DNA of 6,884 nucleotides, taken from the NCBI GenBank assembly GCA_937907165.1, contig CALCUH010000018.1, forward strand, positions 1-6,884, given 5' to 3'. Position numbers and translations under genes: made by a program. This stretch comes from an uncultured Bacteroidales bacterium. Lineage in GTDB: Bacteria > Bacteroidota > Bacteroidia > Bacteroidales > Paludibacteraceae. Positions 6,459 to 6,884 of the stretch are shown here, in pieces (positions within the stretch are counted from its first letter, which is position 1; every line of letters starts with the position of its first letter). The notes below the pieces were generated by a model. The model did no database searches, was not told where the DNA came from, and saw nothing but the letters and a program-made list of their open reading frames with translations.

Positions 6459-6555
6459 AAATGTTATATAAATTTTGTAAGAAAAATATAAAAAAAAGTA
6501 ACATTTTCAAATTTAACTTAAAGCAAAAACAAATTGCCCTGTTCCATATCTAACA

Positions 6556-6663
6556 TCAGCCCGGCATCGGTAACCTGCCATTATCATCCGGATCATTGTT
6601 ACCTGTTAATTCCGGCAGATTAACTTCTTCTAAGGCATGAGACGTCAAATCCCAATCCCCTAT
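6556..6663 (-). pseudogene. C-terminal-like coding fragment with WDL...LPEL motif (copy B)
   Basis: On the minus strand an open stretch of 35 codons, flanked upstream by stops, reads IGDWDLTSHALEEVNLPELT followed by a polar tail (NNDPDDNGRLPMPG) and TGA at 6556-6558. It has no start codon of its own in frame. It resembles the fragment ending at 6821 in motif order and spacing (W-D-L, then L-P-E-L about 12 residues later). That similarity is the reason for listing it. It may be the remains of a short protein or a domain end. Function and family are unknown to me. Confidence 0.3.
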
Positions 6664-6820
6664 TCAACACTATCTCTACTTATGATATTAATCAAAATAG
6701 CTGAACTAGTCAATGTATAGTTATAGTAGAAGGCTAGAAAACAGAAGTCATCAGCCATAGAAAAGCTCAACTACATACTTGCAGAATAGAATAAATAAGT
6801 AAATTGTCTATTCCTATCGA

Positions 6821-6884
6821 TTAATTCTGTTTCAATTCTGGCAAGCAGACACCTTCAGATACAACTGACAAATCCCAATATGAA
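6821..6884 (-). CDS. Possible 3' end of a minus-strand gene entering from beyond the window (copy A)
   Basis: On the minus strand the last 20 codons before TAA (6821-6823) read SYWDLSVVSEGVCLPELKQN. The frame is open to the window edge, so this could be the end of a gene lying mostly outside. It shares the WDL...LPEL pattern with the fragment at 6556-6663, with one codon gap. The gene would run against the phage operon. With only 20 residues the call is tentative. Confidence 0.3.
   Translation of the reverse strand, partial: SYWDLSVVSEGVCLPELKQN

Larger units (their letters stand above)
6459..6884. other. Stretch without a convincing gene; unlike the phage module
   Basis: No open frame here has a ribosome binding site and a recognisable product. 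Bases 6440-6540 are strongly AT-rich and contain A-runs; after that, composition is more even. A loose inverted repeat AAATGTTA/TAACATTT (6459-6466 with 6499-6506) and GGTAAC/GTTACC (6569-6574 with 6598-6603) are present but too widely spaced to call as a terminator. The only structured signal is a pair of related peptide-coding fragments on the minus strand, listed separately. I see no phage tail sequence in it. Confidence 0.5.

Noticed and set aside
6459..6506. Inverted repeat AAATGTTA/TAACATTT as a terminator
   Set aside because: Eight AT-rich pairs with a 32-base loop are too weak for a terminator, and no U-tract follows.
6461..6553. 30-codon plus-strand ORF starting ATGTTATATAAA right after the stop of the second BppU-N gene
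   Set aside because: No ribosome binding site, Lys/Asn/Phe-rich as expected of random AT-rich DNA, no similarity seen.
6724..6780. Short minus-strand ORF starting MADDFCFLAFYYNYT between the two WDL fragments
   Set aside because: About 32 codons, no SD, out of frame with both fragments; kept only as part of the unexplained region.

Overview
The window is a stretch of the tail (baseplate) module of a siphovirus or prophage of a low-GC Bacillota host, most likely a gut clostridial lineage. This rests on the family of the tail proteins, the strong AGGAG-type Shine-Dalgarno site before every gene, and the style of the TnpB insertion element. No host chromosomal gene is recognisable, so the host call is inference.

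Layout, all real genes on the + strand. A GC-rich hairpin (1-23) precedes a distal tail protein gene (Dit, 45-818). Next come a long tail-tip/tail-spike gene of the Tal type ending in a self-cleaving peptidase S74 chaperone domain (829-4131), a small unrecognised acidic protein (4144-4500), and a second intercistronic hairpin (4511-4532). Then there is a short protein that looks like only the N-terminal attachment domain of a BppU-type upper baseplate protein (4549-4938). A tnpB-only IS200/IS605-type element (about 4909-6237) is inserted just before the native stop of that gene. It has both subterminal hairpins, a full-length tnpB (5022-6116) and a downstream omega-RNA region. A second BppU-N paralogue starts right after the element (6264) but loses similarity after about 55 residues and stops at 6458. 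The last 430 bases (6459-6884) differ in character from the rest and hold no convincing complete gene, only two related peptide fragments on the minus strand.

How the parts work together: Dit forms the hub at the tail tip. Tal extends from it, contacts the host surface, and uses the S74 domain to trimerise and mature its fibre part. The BppU-N-like proteins would dock receptor-binding parts onto this baseplate. The IS element is a passenger in the same orientation as the operon. Its RNA would carry a guide copied from its right flank (starting at 6238), and that guide matches the site as it would look without the element. This is the expected arrangement for TnpB-driven retention of the element.

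The points most worth a second look are: the exact and nearly harmless position of the IS insertion; a 7-base repeat that makes the element's own left junction resemble the start of its TnpB target; the two BppU-N stubs; and the abrupt break near 6433 into unrelated sequence, which may be a rearrangement or an assembly chimera.
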